Below are positions 50,577-62,600 of a stretch of 64,000 nt of DNA, in pieces. This stretch comes from Scortum barcoo (taxonomy: Eukaryota; Chordata; Actinopteri; Centrarchiformes; Terapontidae): the NCBI GenBank assembly GCA_023238725.1, contig CM041540.1:6020708-6084707 (forward strand), given 5' to 3'. The notes beneath the pieces were generated by a model. It did not search any database and was not told the origin of the DNA. It saw only the letters and a list, made by a program, of their open reading frames with translations. Numbering within the stretch: position 1 is the first letter of the stretch; each line of letters starts with the position of its first letter. The position numbers were made by a program, and so were the translations under genes.

Positions 50577-50675
50577 CATTTTGTAGGCAAGGCAGCTTTG
50601 TTTCTACAGCACATTTCAAAACACCCAGGCAAAACGAAGTGCTTTCTATAGGCCAATAAAAGCACTGGAATGACT
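50577..50675 (+). repeat. fragment of a common teleost repeat
   Basis: GGCAGCTTTGTTTCTACAGC, ACATTTCAAAACACCCAGGC and AACGAAGTGCTTTCTATAGG resemble the widespread fish repeat with TTTATTTATATAGCACATTT and CAAAGTGCTTTACAT. Boundaries and class uncertain. Confidence 0.45.
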
Positions 50676-50906
50676 TTTAAAAATGATAAGCAATATACTG
50701 AGCCGTAAAACCAAACATGAGTGTTAGTCTTATCTTAATAACATAACAAACAAAGCCTTTCCTCTTTGGGAGAGACTTAAATCTGCCTGTTTCTAATGAT
50801 AATGTGTCTGAACATAACTATGCAAATATTTGGTTATTTGGTTTTTTTTGTAACGCTGTATTGGTCATTTAGGTTCAAACCATCTTGTTTTGTTTTTATT
50901 ACATGC

Positions 50907-50923
50907 TCACTAGGTGGCAGCAT
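50907..50923 (+). promoter_or_regulatory. CTCF-like motif (forward orientation)
   Basis: TCACTAGGTGGCAGCA matches the CTCF core CCASYAGRKGGCRSYR at all but one position by eye. It lies about 3 kb downstream of fam180a. Binding cannot be inferred from sequence alone. Confidence 0.4.
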
Positions 50924-53156
50924 TTCCAAATCTGATTCCCTGCACAATCCTCCCTCACAACAACCTACCAGTATATCAGTCACGAGTTTGTCATTTGTTA
51001 TTAATCTGTGCTGATGTTATGATGAATATTGGGTCCAAAGGGGACTTAGCACCTATAGCACCTAATAGCACATGTAATAGCAGTAATACTCCTCTCTTGC
51101 TCTCTGCCTTTGAGTCCATATTGTGCATATATCCACACTGGAAGACATTAAGAGCTCTTGAACTCATTAGAATACAAGTTTGTTATGCTGACAAGATGTG
51201 TGCTGCAGCAAGAGACAAAAATAAAAATATGCGACGTGGCATTTCTAATTGGATTTCTCATTTTCTTCTTTTGGAGTGTGTTTGTGTTTGAGGTGGCGGT
51301 TAATTAGAACTGAATCTTGTCAAAACTGGAATGTGTCTTTCCCGGTAGAAATGCGCTGTGATCACCTCCAGCTGAACACCCAGTTGTTTTAACTCAAGCT
51401 TATCAGCTGCATATGTTTTCCCCACAGCTGTCAGGCGTATTTTCATGCCTCAAATCTCACTCTGCTTGCGGAGAGAGAGGGACCGATGAGACATCACAAT
51501 GTGTCACATTTATAGACACTGTGCTTTTTTTCACCAAATTAAACAACTCAATACCTTTTCCATGTGGTTTTATACAACGAGCGCAAGGCAGCCTGCCATA
51601 ATAAAACCTCTAAAGAGCCAATGGATTTTTCCCGTCTGCCAGTCAGATGACCTGCGGTATAACTTGGCATTGTCTCCCCGGATATTATGAGAAAGTGATT
51701 CAGGACCTCAGGCATCAAACACTCCGGCCACACCATTGAAAACATTCCTCTGGCAGGAATCAGCAGCAGGCCGTACAGGGCGGACTCTTTTTTTTTTTAG
51801 TTTGAAAAATCATTTGACACAATATGTTCTTGTGGAAAATTTGGTTTTCATAAGCAAACAGATGTGTTTTTTTTTATTAGTCAAATCACTGCCACTCCAA
51901 GTATGAATAAAACACCGAATGAAGGCTCTGACTCAAAAAATCCCACATGTAAGACTGTATGATAGGAGGTGATTTATGAGCTCCGGCCACAAACAGGGTG
52001 AAGTCACCAACATGTGCCTGTCAGCCAGTGTCGCTGCATCACACTGAGTGGGTGTTTTTTTAGTTTTTTTTTTAGTTTTCTTGCATTGCTAATCCAAGTT
52101 TAAGTGACACCACCCTGCATGGTCTTAAGTCTAGAGTCTGAAAAATGACAGATCTTAAGGGTATGACTGTTCAGCTTCTAAGGATTCAGCATTACAGTGG
52201 GCCATTAGTTGAAACAACAACTGCAGGAACAGGTCATGGTCATTTTCGCAGGCCTGTTATTCTAATGTGGCTAATGTGATGTGCATAATAGTAGCTGAGC
52301 CGAGGAGAGAGACAGTGCCAGCGGTGAAACTGCGTAGGGGTTGAATGGATGGACAGATCGATGGGTGGATGGTTGGACGGAGGTGGGATGCGTCAGTCAG
52401 GGAGTGGGATACCTCGCCGCGTCTGAGAGCCAATTACACAGCGTGAGCGAGAGCAGGCAGCCTGCTCAAAAACAGCTCAACAAACTCCTGCTCTTCTCTC
52501 CGGCTTCCAGGAATCAACACAGTATTACTCAAAAACATCGCAACAGCTGGGTGACAGGCAGAGAAAAGCACAAAACAGAAAACACAGTGTTCTGTTATTA
52601 TTGTCCCGCTACATTTGGAGTCAGGTTTTGTATCATCAAAGCTCATACCTTGATCGTTTTTAGCGTTCAAATCGCACATGTGAAGCCAACACTGCTTTCA
52701 CATTCATCCCAGCTGTGGCACACTTTCAGCTTTCCCACCAATTTGACGGGCATGGCTGAGTTTTTGATAAGGCGACGGGAGAAAGAAAGCTGGCAGGCCA
52801 TGGGATGGAGGGTAATGCTCTCTAACCCTCCCAAGCCCTTATCGCACATTGTTATGAAGAGGTGCAGGCTTCCCATGAGAGTTGCGGTATGCTGAGATTC
52901 ATCCCACTCCGGGTCCTAATTTGATTTGGCGTGGTGCAGTCCGGCCACAGGTGGAGCAGTCTCAAAGGGAAGCCCTCGAGAGCACGAGTGATTGATAATG
53001 CTGATGTTGGTGTCTTATTTCACAGACGGTCTTTTTCATTTGGGGGATGGTACTTAATCATCCAGACACCCTAAAGGAGCCAATGTAGTTGAGATCTACA
53101 TTAAGATAGTTTTAAAGCTACACACCAATCAATACTTTTTTTTTAATTAAAGGAGA

Positions 53157-53233
53157 AGTTCAACATTTTGGGAGAAGTTTATTCACTTTATTGCTGAGAA
53201 TATTGATACCACTGTTATATCCTGTTCCCTAAG
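53157..53233 (+). repeat. dispersed teleost repeat, copy 3 (5' part)
   Basis: AGTTCAACATTTTGGGAGAA, GTTTATTCACTTTATTGCTGA, then TATTGATACCACTGTTATAT and CCTGTTCCCTAAGGCTCC align in order with copy 1 at 30267-30350. Similarity fades after about 53233. Confidence 0.6.
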
Positions 53234-56200
53234 GCTCCTTTGGATTTGTTTTTTGCATCTTTTTAGCTCATTGTTTGGTTTTACAGACTGCAAGAAAATC
53301 TAGTAATTTGCATAGCAGTTTTCCCCGAACAAGGCACAAATCCTCTCTTTCTGTCTTGTAGTACACAGCATTGTACCCACTTGGCAGAGGGCCACGCGGC
53401 CGTAAATTCACATTTTAACTCGCTAACTTGCTGAAGATGGTAGCCGTGACAAATGGCATATTCCATCTCATGTTCTCCACACAGCTCCTGGCCTTGCCAG
53501 TCACCGAGGACATATAGGATCAACAGAGGCAAGTTCAACATCAAAATCAACTTTTGATGTTTTACAAGTGCCTGTTGTCTTGAGCCGCACTAATAACGAG
53601 GGTTTGCCGATTCAGTCAAACGTCCTCGTCATGCTCAAATCCATGGCTTGCTGATGAAATGTTACTAGAGAGGGGCTAGACAGCAAGACCCCAAATAACT
53701 GTGGATCAAAGCTCTTTGTGACCCCAACCACCCTGTAATTGAAAGCCTGAGGATCCTCAACACTGCTTCACATAACCACCACTTTTTTCCCCTTTTCCCT
53801 GTAATGAATCTTTGCATGTTAACTCCCCATGGTAGCGTTAGCAGGGCATGTTTTTGATATGAACTCTCATATAAAGTTTCATAGCACTCGGATATGCAGG
53901 ATTGCGGGCTGAGGAAAGCCGCGGCCAGAATTCCTCCTAATATGGCTCTGCAAATTAGCAAACTTATCCGTGCACAGATTTCCGAACTAACTGTGGACCA
54001 AAGACAGACCCTGGTGGGACTCCGTGGAGCCAGGTCGTGCCCATATAAGTGATGAGTAAACAGCCAAGGCAGGAGAGGTGGATTCATGGGTAGTGCTCCA
54101 TCTAGTAAACCTAGTGAAATATTTTATTTCCTCTTAAGAAAATGAATGTTTGTTGATACTATGCCTCGCTTCCGTTGAACTCTGTGATCAATGGTAAGTG
54201 ATATAGCAACAACAGGTGGCCAAGACTCAAACACTTGACTTTTAAATTAATTCAGCTGAACGCGGCTTGGCTCTCCGGCACTTTTTCCTGTTTAGAGAGG
54301 AATTAATCATTAAGTGACGCTGAGGCTCAGCAGCCCGCCGGCTTTTGTTTTAGCTGCAGCACATCTTAGTTTGGTTTTAATGGACGCTCAGGAAACGAAA
54401 CGTCAGAAAAGGGAAATAGCAGTTTGTTTCTCAAAGAGCACCGAAGAACCGTGAAATGCAGTGTGTTTGTCTGTAAGTGTGTGTGAGGACTCCTGCCCTG
54501 GCCAAATCACCAGAGACCGCCTGCCTGCCCCATTATGTGTTTGGTGTCAAACTGACTGTGAAGAAGTGTACAGGGCCCCTGGGAGCCGTACACTAACTGC
54601 TCACTCACACTTTGCTTACACTTTAATTTCTCCAACTGATTTGTATATCATCCATACACACTGTTGAGGTGTAATAAACTGTGCTGGCAGACATCCTTGT
54701 CCTCACCCTGACCTTACGGCGTTAAGATGTCTCACTGCTGCCACTCCCTGCACAGTCACAACTCTTATAAAAGGCTTTGTTTTCCTTTGCGGAAAGGAAA
54801 CATGTTTATGGAGAACAAATGATAGAAAACAAAGACAACAGAGATTCATTGGCCTCCAGTTGCACTTTACAGCAGTCCAATTCGAAGAAACAGATGTGGA
54901 AGTAGGTCACAGAGTGGCTCTGCAGATGCTTTCAGTTTGGAAGTTGGACAGCAAAGCTCCAGTCACTGCGCAGCAGACAGACACTCACTCTGACATGTGG
55001 AATTGAATGTTCAGTGCCTTTCTTTTTTATCTCTCCATCTCATTAACCCCTTTTCCACATTCAGATCTACTAAACTTTTAACTTTAGAGACACAGTGAGA
55101 GAACAGGTGGGACCTTTTCTTCCAGAAGAATCTATAATTGGCGTGTATTGAGCCAAGGTATGCATAGCTTGTGGGTCTTTCTGTTAAAACACTACTATAT
55201 ACTGTATGATCGCATTCCTCCAAACTGGAACTGCTTACGTTAACATAAATTTGATTGTTTGTTTTCAGCATTGACCTCATAGAGAGCAAGTCCAATTTAC
55301 ATTCTTCTTCAATACCGAGCATGGCTGGCTTAGTACGTGTCGTGTGTTTGCACAATGCAGTCAATACTGATCCATCAATAAAGCTACCACTGTATGCTGA
55401 ATGAATGCAGGTCTTGGCCTAAAAATCTCCATAAATAATACCACAAATCATTTAGTCAGTCAATATTCTGAATTTTACAGTCCAACTTCATAAATACCCA
55501 GATTGGATATGTACCGATTCATCATTGTTCTATTGTAACACTGGTTACTGTAAGTATAAACTTTATAGTTACTGAATTACTGCTTCTTTTAGGATGTGGG
55601 TGAAGCAAAAGCCTGCCTCTTCAGAACAGCTTCTTTTGTGTAACTTGTCTACTTTAATGACATTATCACCAAAAATAAATAATATAAATCATCTCACAAT
55701 ACATGACTAAAATACAAAATAAAGCCAAAGACAGCTCCAGTGTGGACACAGTCACATGACATACTGGCAATAAGGAAGTATTTGCAGCAAAGTTTACCAT
55801 GCTGCTGCTTCACCGTTCATTTGTTAAGTTTGTAGAGGCACTTGTTGCAGTCACTGCTGGTCATGTGCCATTTTATTAGCAATTTCACATGAGATTTGTT
55901 TAAAAATTTTGCTTCAAGTCTGCTTTATAGAAAAATAATCATAATCATCTTTGCCATGCACTTCCTACTGCTACTGCAGTTGCTGGCTTCAAAAACACAC
56001 TTGCTTCATGCAAGAGTTTTTCATCCTGCTGTTGCAGCTTTGGACTCCTATAACTCATATCCATATCGTGAGTCAGTATCTTGACTCTATTCTCTTGGTA
56101 TTTGTGTGCTTGGCAAATGTCAGTAAGCCGTTAGGCTGCTAGCTTTTATTGCTCTCCCACAGATATGCTTGTGGGCAATTATATAAGATTAGCTGTGAGT

Positions 56201-56306
56201 GAAATTATGGCTAGGACCCTTCTAATAAAAACTACTGCTTTTCTTTTACAAAATGTAAGTAAGCTTCATTGCTACTATTTATTTGCTGTTATAATATAAC
56301 AGTAAT

Positions 56307-57157
56307 TTAACCCTTATGTTGTGTTAATTTCATGTTAAACAATTTTGTGTTCCCAGGTCAAAAATGACCATTCACGTTCCATTAAGACTTCATCATAAAA
56401 ACTATAATAATACATATATTATCACTATTTGTTGTGTTAGATTTTTTTTATCAACTTAAATTCGGTGTACAAGAGAATGCCTTTTGCAAGTTAAAGATAA
56501 AGCTCATATGAGCAACAGCATGTTGTCGAGTGGTCTTTTTCAAAGCCGAACCATAACAAGTTACCACAACAACTAACAAGAACCATGACATCATTACAAT
56601 GTTCATCAGTCTATCAGATGTGTTTTTGCCTGATAACAGAAAAAGACTGAAAACTGATATAAAATCAGGCTTCTAAACTTGGTGGAGTGGGTTAACTCAA
56701 ACTTCAATGGTGTTTTTTCTCATGCACATGTTGGACAATATGTGCAGATTGTTACATGCACCTTGCAAATATATGCATTGCATTTATGGCAATGTAGTGG
56801 CTGAAAGGGAACCCAGAGTGTTTGTGTGTGTGTGTGTGCACGTGTGCATGCACATGCATACATGTGTGTGTGCGTGTGTTAATCTGACAAATGAGGATGT
56901 ACCTGATGTACTTTTATACCTCCACCATTCATTCCTAATGACCGGTCACTTTTGACCGGGAACACCAAGAGTGTACAAAAGTTGAATAAAACACACAAAA
57001 TTGTATTTAAATTAATACAATTTATTTTTTGTGTTTGAAATCCTCTTCGTGGACAAAGTCATGGAATCTTAGGTCAGTCTGATTAAATTAACTACATTTT
57101 TCAGAGATAAAACTTTTAAATCAGTCAAATTTGACTGGGAAACAACATGAGGGTTAA
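56307..57157. mobile_element. piggyBac-type non-autonomous element
   Basis: TTAA at 56307-56310 and 57154-57157 flanks a 843-bp element. It starts CCCTTATGTTGTGTT and ends, read inward on the minus strand, CCCTCATGTTGTTTCCCAGT. TTAA duplication with CCC termini is diagnostic of piggyBac. Subterminal CCCAGGTCAAAAATGACC on the left and TCAGTCAAATTTGACTGGG on the right extend the inverted repeat to about 30 bp, apart from an insertion of about 26 bases on the left. A further right-end-like copy lies inside at about 56939-56972. There is no transposase frame. Confidence 0.85.
56823..56879 (+). repeat. TG/CA microsatellite
   Basis: Alternating purine-pyrimidine tract (TGTGTGTG ... CACGTGTGCATGCACATGCA ... 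TGTGTGTGCGTG), interrupted, about 57 bases, inside the piggyBac-type element. Such sequence can adopt Z-DNA. Confidence 0.8.
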
Positions 57158-59267
57158 ATAAAAATGTAACCTATAGTAATGTGGCTCAATTTGCATATAC
57201 CACAGCTGTTTTACTGGCATATACCACTTACAAACAACATCTTTTTCTAAAGTAGGCAACAGGCAGCTGTTAGCTTTGTGATAATGCTTCACTGGTAAAA
57301 ACCAGAGCAAACTTTGATGGTGTTTGGTGTCCCTTCCTTTGACTTGTCTCTTTTCTCCACTTTGAACTCACAGTCAAAACACACCGTTGGCTCTTAGTGC
57401 GACTGTGATTACTGTCCATGCACTTGTCCTTTGTAAAACAATTCTGAATTGAAGCTTTGATGCAGAAGAATTTGAACTGAGGATTGGTATTAGTCTAATA
57501 ACAAGGTCTGCTCTGTATTCATATTACAAATGTGCACCATGTGAGGTCGCTGACTCACATACACTGATACTGCAGTGCCTGTCATTCAGTTCTAAATATG
57601 AAAGTACCACTAAGTGACCACTGTCCAGCTGCGGGGTTGGACCCACTTGTGGCAGATGGACGTCCAACCCAATCTGGAACTGAGACGCTGATGTCCGCCC
57701 CACAGTCCCCTGGGAAAATGAGTCCACAGGTTAATTCTGACCTAATCAATGAGAGCTTGCATGGAATTACCTGTGAGTATTCCTCATCATCCACTCAGCT
57801 AATTAGCACTATTCATCAGCTTGCGGTGGAGACAGTCCCATGGCGCTCACAGAGTCAAACTAATTAAACATTTTGGCTCTATACGGCCCCTCGCTGTTTC
57901 CCTCCTCCTCATTTACTTAGTGCTTGAGGAACACTGTGGGGGGTTGGGCAGGACGTTGCTTTTGGTCTGCCGACGTGCGCTGGGTTTGATTATCGATCTG
58001 GACCTGAAGTCATCTCCATTTTGGATGTTTAGAAGTCTTGCTGGGGGTCACCCTGCAGAAGTAATCAAGAAAATTGGGAGTCGCAGGTCACAGGCCTCAT
58101 TGTAATTGAATTGTTGCAAGGCAGACAAAACGACAAACAACTCAAAGTGATATAGAGAGGGGGAGGGGTTGGTCAGAATGAGGACATGTGAGTGATTTCC
58201 ATACTTTCAGGATTTGTCTTCTATTGGCATGTTCGGTGATGACATAAAAAAAGGAGGTTGATGGATGACGGGTGTGTTTGTTTGTTCCAAATTCTTGAAT
58301 ATCCTCCAAGTTCCAAATAATACCTTAATTTTGCCTCTTGTTCACATATGTTTATAATCCTTGTGATGGCCTGATTGTTTGCAGTTATGAGCCTCTTCCT
58401 TATGACGAAGCAAAGCTAACCTTGGACACAGCAACTCCCCCTCCATATTACCATAATGAAGTCATAGCCATATCCTCCGTCTGTAATATAATCTTCTCCC
58501 CACACGATTCCAGTTTCAGGCATAGAAGGTATTACACTCGGCGGTGTGAGTGATTCAAATCAAAACTGATAAGAAAAGTGGAAAATTTGATTTCCAATGG
58601 TCATATTCAGCTGCTAAAAATGCTGCATTACCTCCACGCTGCAGCACCACGCTGGCAGGGGAAACAAATGAATCCTTGGCTGTGATGACAAAAATGGTTA
58701 AAACAGGAAAACTGTGATCCATTTTTCTCCTCTAGACTAACAGAGAGAAAACAGACTTGGCAGTGTTTCAGCTTTCCTTTTACACATAAGATGGCTATTT
58801 AAAAGCAGTGACTAGCTCCAGCAAGCAAGGCAGCAACAATAATTGAAGGTAGCAGCAATTCAAACGACACTGTCTTACTACTAATCTTGGGCATATTGAC
58901 TAAACTGTCTGAGCCCCAATCAGTGTGTCACTCAGGGATCGATTGGTTTGGTCTTTAGGGGTCCCCAGATTGATACGTAAGCACAAATAAATCATTGCTA
59001 CTGAAGCTATGAGCCATGATAATAAAGCATGTCAGCTGTCATTCAGTGCAAATAGCACATCCAATAGTTTATGTTTATTTATTAAAATCAGTCCTGCTTA
59101 ATTAGAAATATATGGAATAGAAATGACTGTGCACATAATAGATTAATTAATTAATGTCTTAATTTTCTGTATAACATTGCATTGATTTTAATGTCAACAT
59201 GCTGATACTAGGCGGGTATAATTTTTAACACATTAACCACTGGTGGACCCATTGGGGTAGAGTGTGG
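57158..59267. other. intergenic, no gene recognised
   Basis: Open frames up to about 94 codons (57598-57867, 57821-58105, 58338-58553) show no recognisable product. No repeat recognised. Confidence 0.55.
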
Positions 59268-59605
59268 GTACAATGGGGTGCCCCCTATTGGAAAAAAAAA
59301 TCTCACCCTATGGTGAAAACATAATAAAATAAAACATAATAAAGTACCCTCTAGGGTACTTTAAATAAAGTAACCTCTAGGGTACTTTATTCTACAGAAC
59401 AAAACATGATGACATAACGTCTAGGATGGCCCTCTACTGGAAATAAAAATCATCACAAAGTGCACTCTAGGGTGCCTTTTATGGGACAAAATGTGGTCAA
59501 GTGCCCTCTAGGGTGCCTTATCAGTGGAGAAAGTGTGATCCAGTGCACAAATGGGTGCCTTCCAATAAGAAAAAATGCAATATAGCCTTTCAAACATCCT
59601 CTAGT
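59268..59605 (+). repeat. degenerate minisatellite with CCCTCTAGGGT cores
   Basis: Roughly 40- to 55-base units each carry a core like GTGCCCTCTAGGGTGCC followed by an A-rich spacer (GAAAAAATGTGATCAA-like). Cores are seen at 59277, 59344, 59371, 59430, 59460, 59500 and 59593, increasingly diverged. At 59341-59362, AAAGTACCC-TCTA-GGGTACTTT forms a 9-bp stem with a 4-base loop; the next unit is an imperfect copy of it. Confidence 0.75.
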
Positions 59606-62600
59606 CCGACAGTAGTGTGTTTACATGCAAATATTAGCTAATTGCAAACAAACACAGTGCAGCAGAGGTTGATGGGAATGTCAAGACTTAGGTATCTGGT
59701 CATACATAAACATATTGGACAAAATTTCTTGCCGATACATTGGATTGTTGTCGGTGTATCATCCCAATATTCCCTCTGCTAGTGGGTTTAATACATTTAG
59801 ATGTTAAAACTGCATTAATTTCCACTTCGAGGCAGAGGAACAAGCTAAAAACACAACATTTGTTTTGACATATTATATATAAAGATTTTATGGTTAATGT
59901 GTTTCTATAAAATGTACACGTAAATATTACAGCGTATTCTGAAGTCATTTGTGATGTACCTGAAGTGTTGTGTCAGACGTTTCTGCTAATGTAGTGTCTG
60001 CAGAGTGTAGTATATATAAGCTCACTATTAAAAACACCATCCATCAAGATGAGTAACAACAGCGCCCAATGAGGCTCTTTACAGTGAATTAAAGCTAATC
60101 GATTTCTAGTATACCAATGACAGAATGCTCTTAGACGTTAATTTATCTTGTGATTGGCCACGCTCATAAGCTGAACCCTGACCTCAGGAAGCACATAAAA
60201 CAGCAGGAAGTTTACACAAGCCCCAGTTTATAAGTGATGGGTGACACAGGGCCACTATACCCCCACTGTTGCAGCCATCCAGGCACTCTAATCTGATAAA
60301 TGGGCCTTTGTTTCTCATGAATTTATACCTTATGGGGATGTAAGTCTGTGTCAAGATCTATGCTGCTTCCTTATGTTTATTGAAAAAATAAGGTCATAAG
60401 ATGAAAAAAATTATATGTGATTAATCAAGTAAATCTATAAAAAGTGGAATTTTACAACTGGACACATATAAATAAAATTAACATTTTAAAGGTGTTTTAT
60501 TGTTTGAATATATGAATGGAGTTTGCTGGTGTACAGCTGAGACTAATGTGGAGGAAAAGTGAAATCATAATGTTATGATAAAGTGGAAAGCAAGCCACAG
60601 TTTTTGCAAAGACAGTATCTCTGGCACCACGTTGTGTTTAGAGTAGAGCCTCATTGTTCCCAGTGTAAAAAACAGCTGCATGAAATCATCTTTTATCTGG
60701 TAATGGCACAGATAACATTGTTGAATCCAACATCTGCTGAATACAAAAATGCATTTATCATTAAAGCTGAAGCGCAAAAAGCAACAGCTGCTTGGTTAGT
60801 TTGTCTGTTTTACAGTGAAAAGAGGGTAAATGTTGATGTTTAGTAAAAGATTTTGGTAGAAGGAGTGCAGCAGTTCCTTTTAAAGGAGCGTAGTCACTAA
60901 GCTGAGGGCCTGTGTATTGTTCAATAAATTATAAAAAAGGAGTTTCTATGCACCAGGCTAGGACATACTGAAACCATGACCTACAAGATGAGATATAATT
61001 TGAACCTCTTCTTGTACTACGTTCTCCGTTCCACAGGTGAATGGCTTTGGTTGGCGTCTGGGGGCTGTTTGGTAGAGGGGAATGGCGGGTGAAGGTGAAT
61101 AGAAGAAAGCGTAGCGGCTCCTGTGGGACAGGCTAATTCGCGGTGGGTATCTGGGAACCGAGGGTTCACGGTTCATGGTGAGCAGTCACTGGGATTGCAG
61201 CTCCGTGGGGAAGTCTGAGGCGTGTCAAAGGGTTTGCGGTCACCTTCCAGTCCTAACACATGGGACCTGACATCATGCATCTGTGTCTAATGTCAGGGTC
61301 GGGTAAAGGATACGACTTGACCCCTGGCCTTTGGTGAAATTCAGCCATTCGTCATGCGTGGCTGGATCAGGGGGCTACAGCTCCTGGCACATCTGTTCAT
61401 AATGCAGGTAGCGTGTGGGGGCTGCCGCTTCCATGAATCCGAACAATCTGCTGATGTGTATAAACCCGATGTCAGTCGAGCCGTGTGCTTTGAGAGGGAC
61501 CCCGGCTCTCAGCTTAATGAGGTTGTATATCCGTTGAGTTTTAGCCACTCTAAGACAGGCCGTGCTCACCTTTGAACTTTGGGAAATCCGAAAGAATCTT
61601 GATAAGATGCGCTGAGAGATTGTAGGAAATGGCAATACATCAAGGGGTTTATCTTAGCCCCTTAATCCATAAAGTATCCATCCATCGTTACACTGCAAAC
61701 AATGCCACGAGTGTCCCATTTAGCTGTCCACTGGTGTTTAAAATGATTGTGAAAGCCTCTAGAGAACTTCAGGTGTTTACATTGTCCAAGACGGATGACG
61801 CTGGCTCCCTTTAGCTTAAATACTCACTGTGCACTGTGTTACTTTTTGTTTGGTTATCTGTAATGCCAGACCTCCATATCCTCTCATGGTGCCGGTCAGA
61901 TACCAGAAAACATGAGCTCCTCAGGCACAGAACAGGGAGAGAGGTGATATTAAAATGATTCAGTAGACACATTGATTAAAGCGATGACAAATTGTGCCCT
62001 CGCAGCTATTTCCATCATGATGAAGACCCTGTGAGATCGAAACCAGTTGCCGTTTAAACCAATAGGCCCACCTTAATGTAAAGCTCTTAATATTGTAATG
62101 GACTTGGTGACATATTTACTGTTTACTGTTATGTTATGAGTGTCACCGTGTGCACAGATATTAGTTTAGCTGAAGATTAAAGGCACTGTTCACTAGCAGT
62201 TGCTGAGATTTCCAGGGTGTACACGTCCACATGTCAGCTTGGAAGCCGTAAAGACTATAAGTACAGATCTGGTGTTGTAGCATTACAAAGACAACCTGAT
62301 GGTGCTGTATGCAAAGTCCTGGAGAAGATTGTGTGGAATGAAAAAGACAAAACTCTCTTTCTCCTTCGTAGCTTTTGATCCTTTTAACAACTGTCATTAG
62401 ATCAACAGTGTTTTAGGAGTTCTGTGCTCAAAAGGTGGTAGTCTTTTCAGGTTCCTTGGTTCCTATGTGTAAAACTAAGAGAGCACTTGGCTTCTTTATA
62501 CTCTCATAGTCATTTGATTAAAACCATCCACACCATTAACAATCACTGTGTTTTGACTTGTGGAGGGAGTTGCGGCGACAGCAGAAAACCTGCATGCTCT

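Larger units (their letters stand above)
48111..56306. other. downstream intergenic, no gene recognised
   Basis: About 8 kb after fam180a. It contains an exon-like segment (49094-49180), a repeat fragment near 50584-50670, a CTCF-like site (50907-50923) and a dispersed-repeat copy (53157-53233). The longest open frame is 184 codons (52341-52895, + strand) and shows no recognisable protein. Slc13a4, which I would expect downstream by synteny with human, is not recognisable here. Confidence 0.6.

Noticed and set aside
52341..52895. Longest open frame in the window (184 codons, + strand)
   Set aside because: No recognisable domain and biased simple composition at the start (repeated WTDRWVDGWT from a GATGGATGG-type repeat). 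No supporting exon context or conservation argument.
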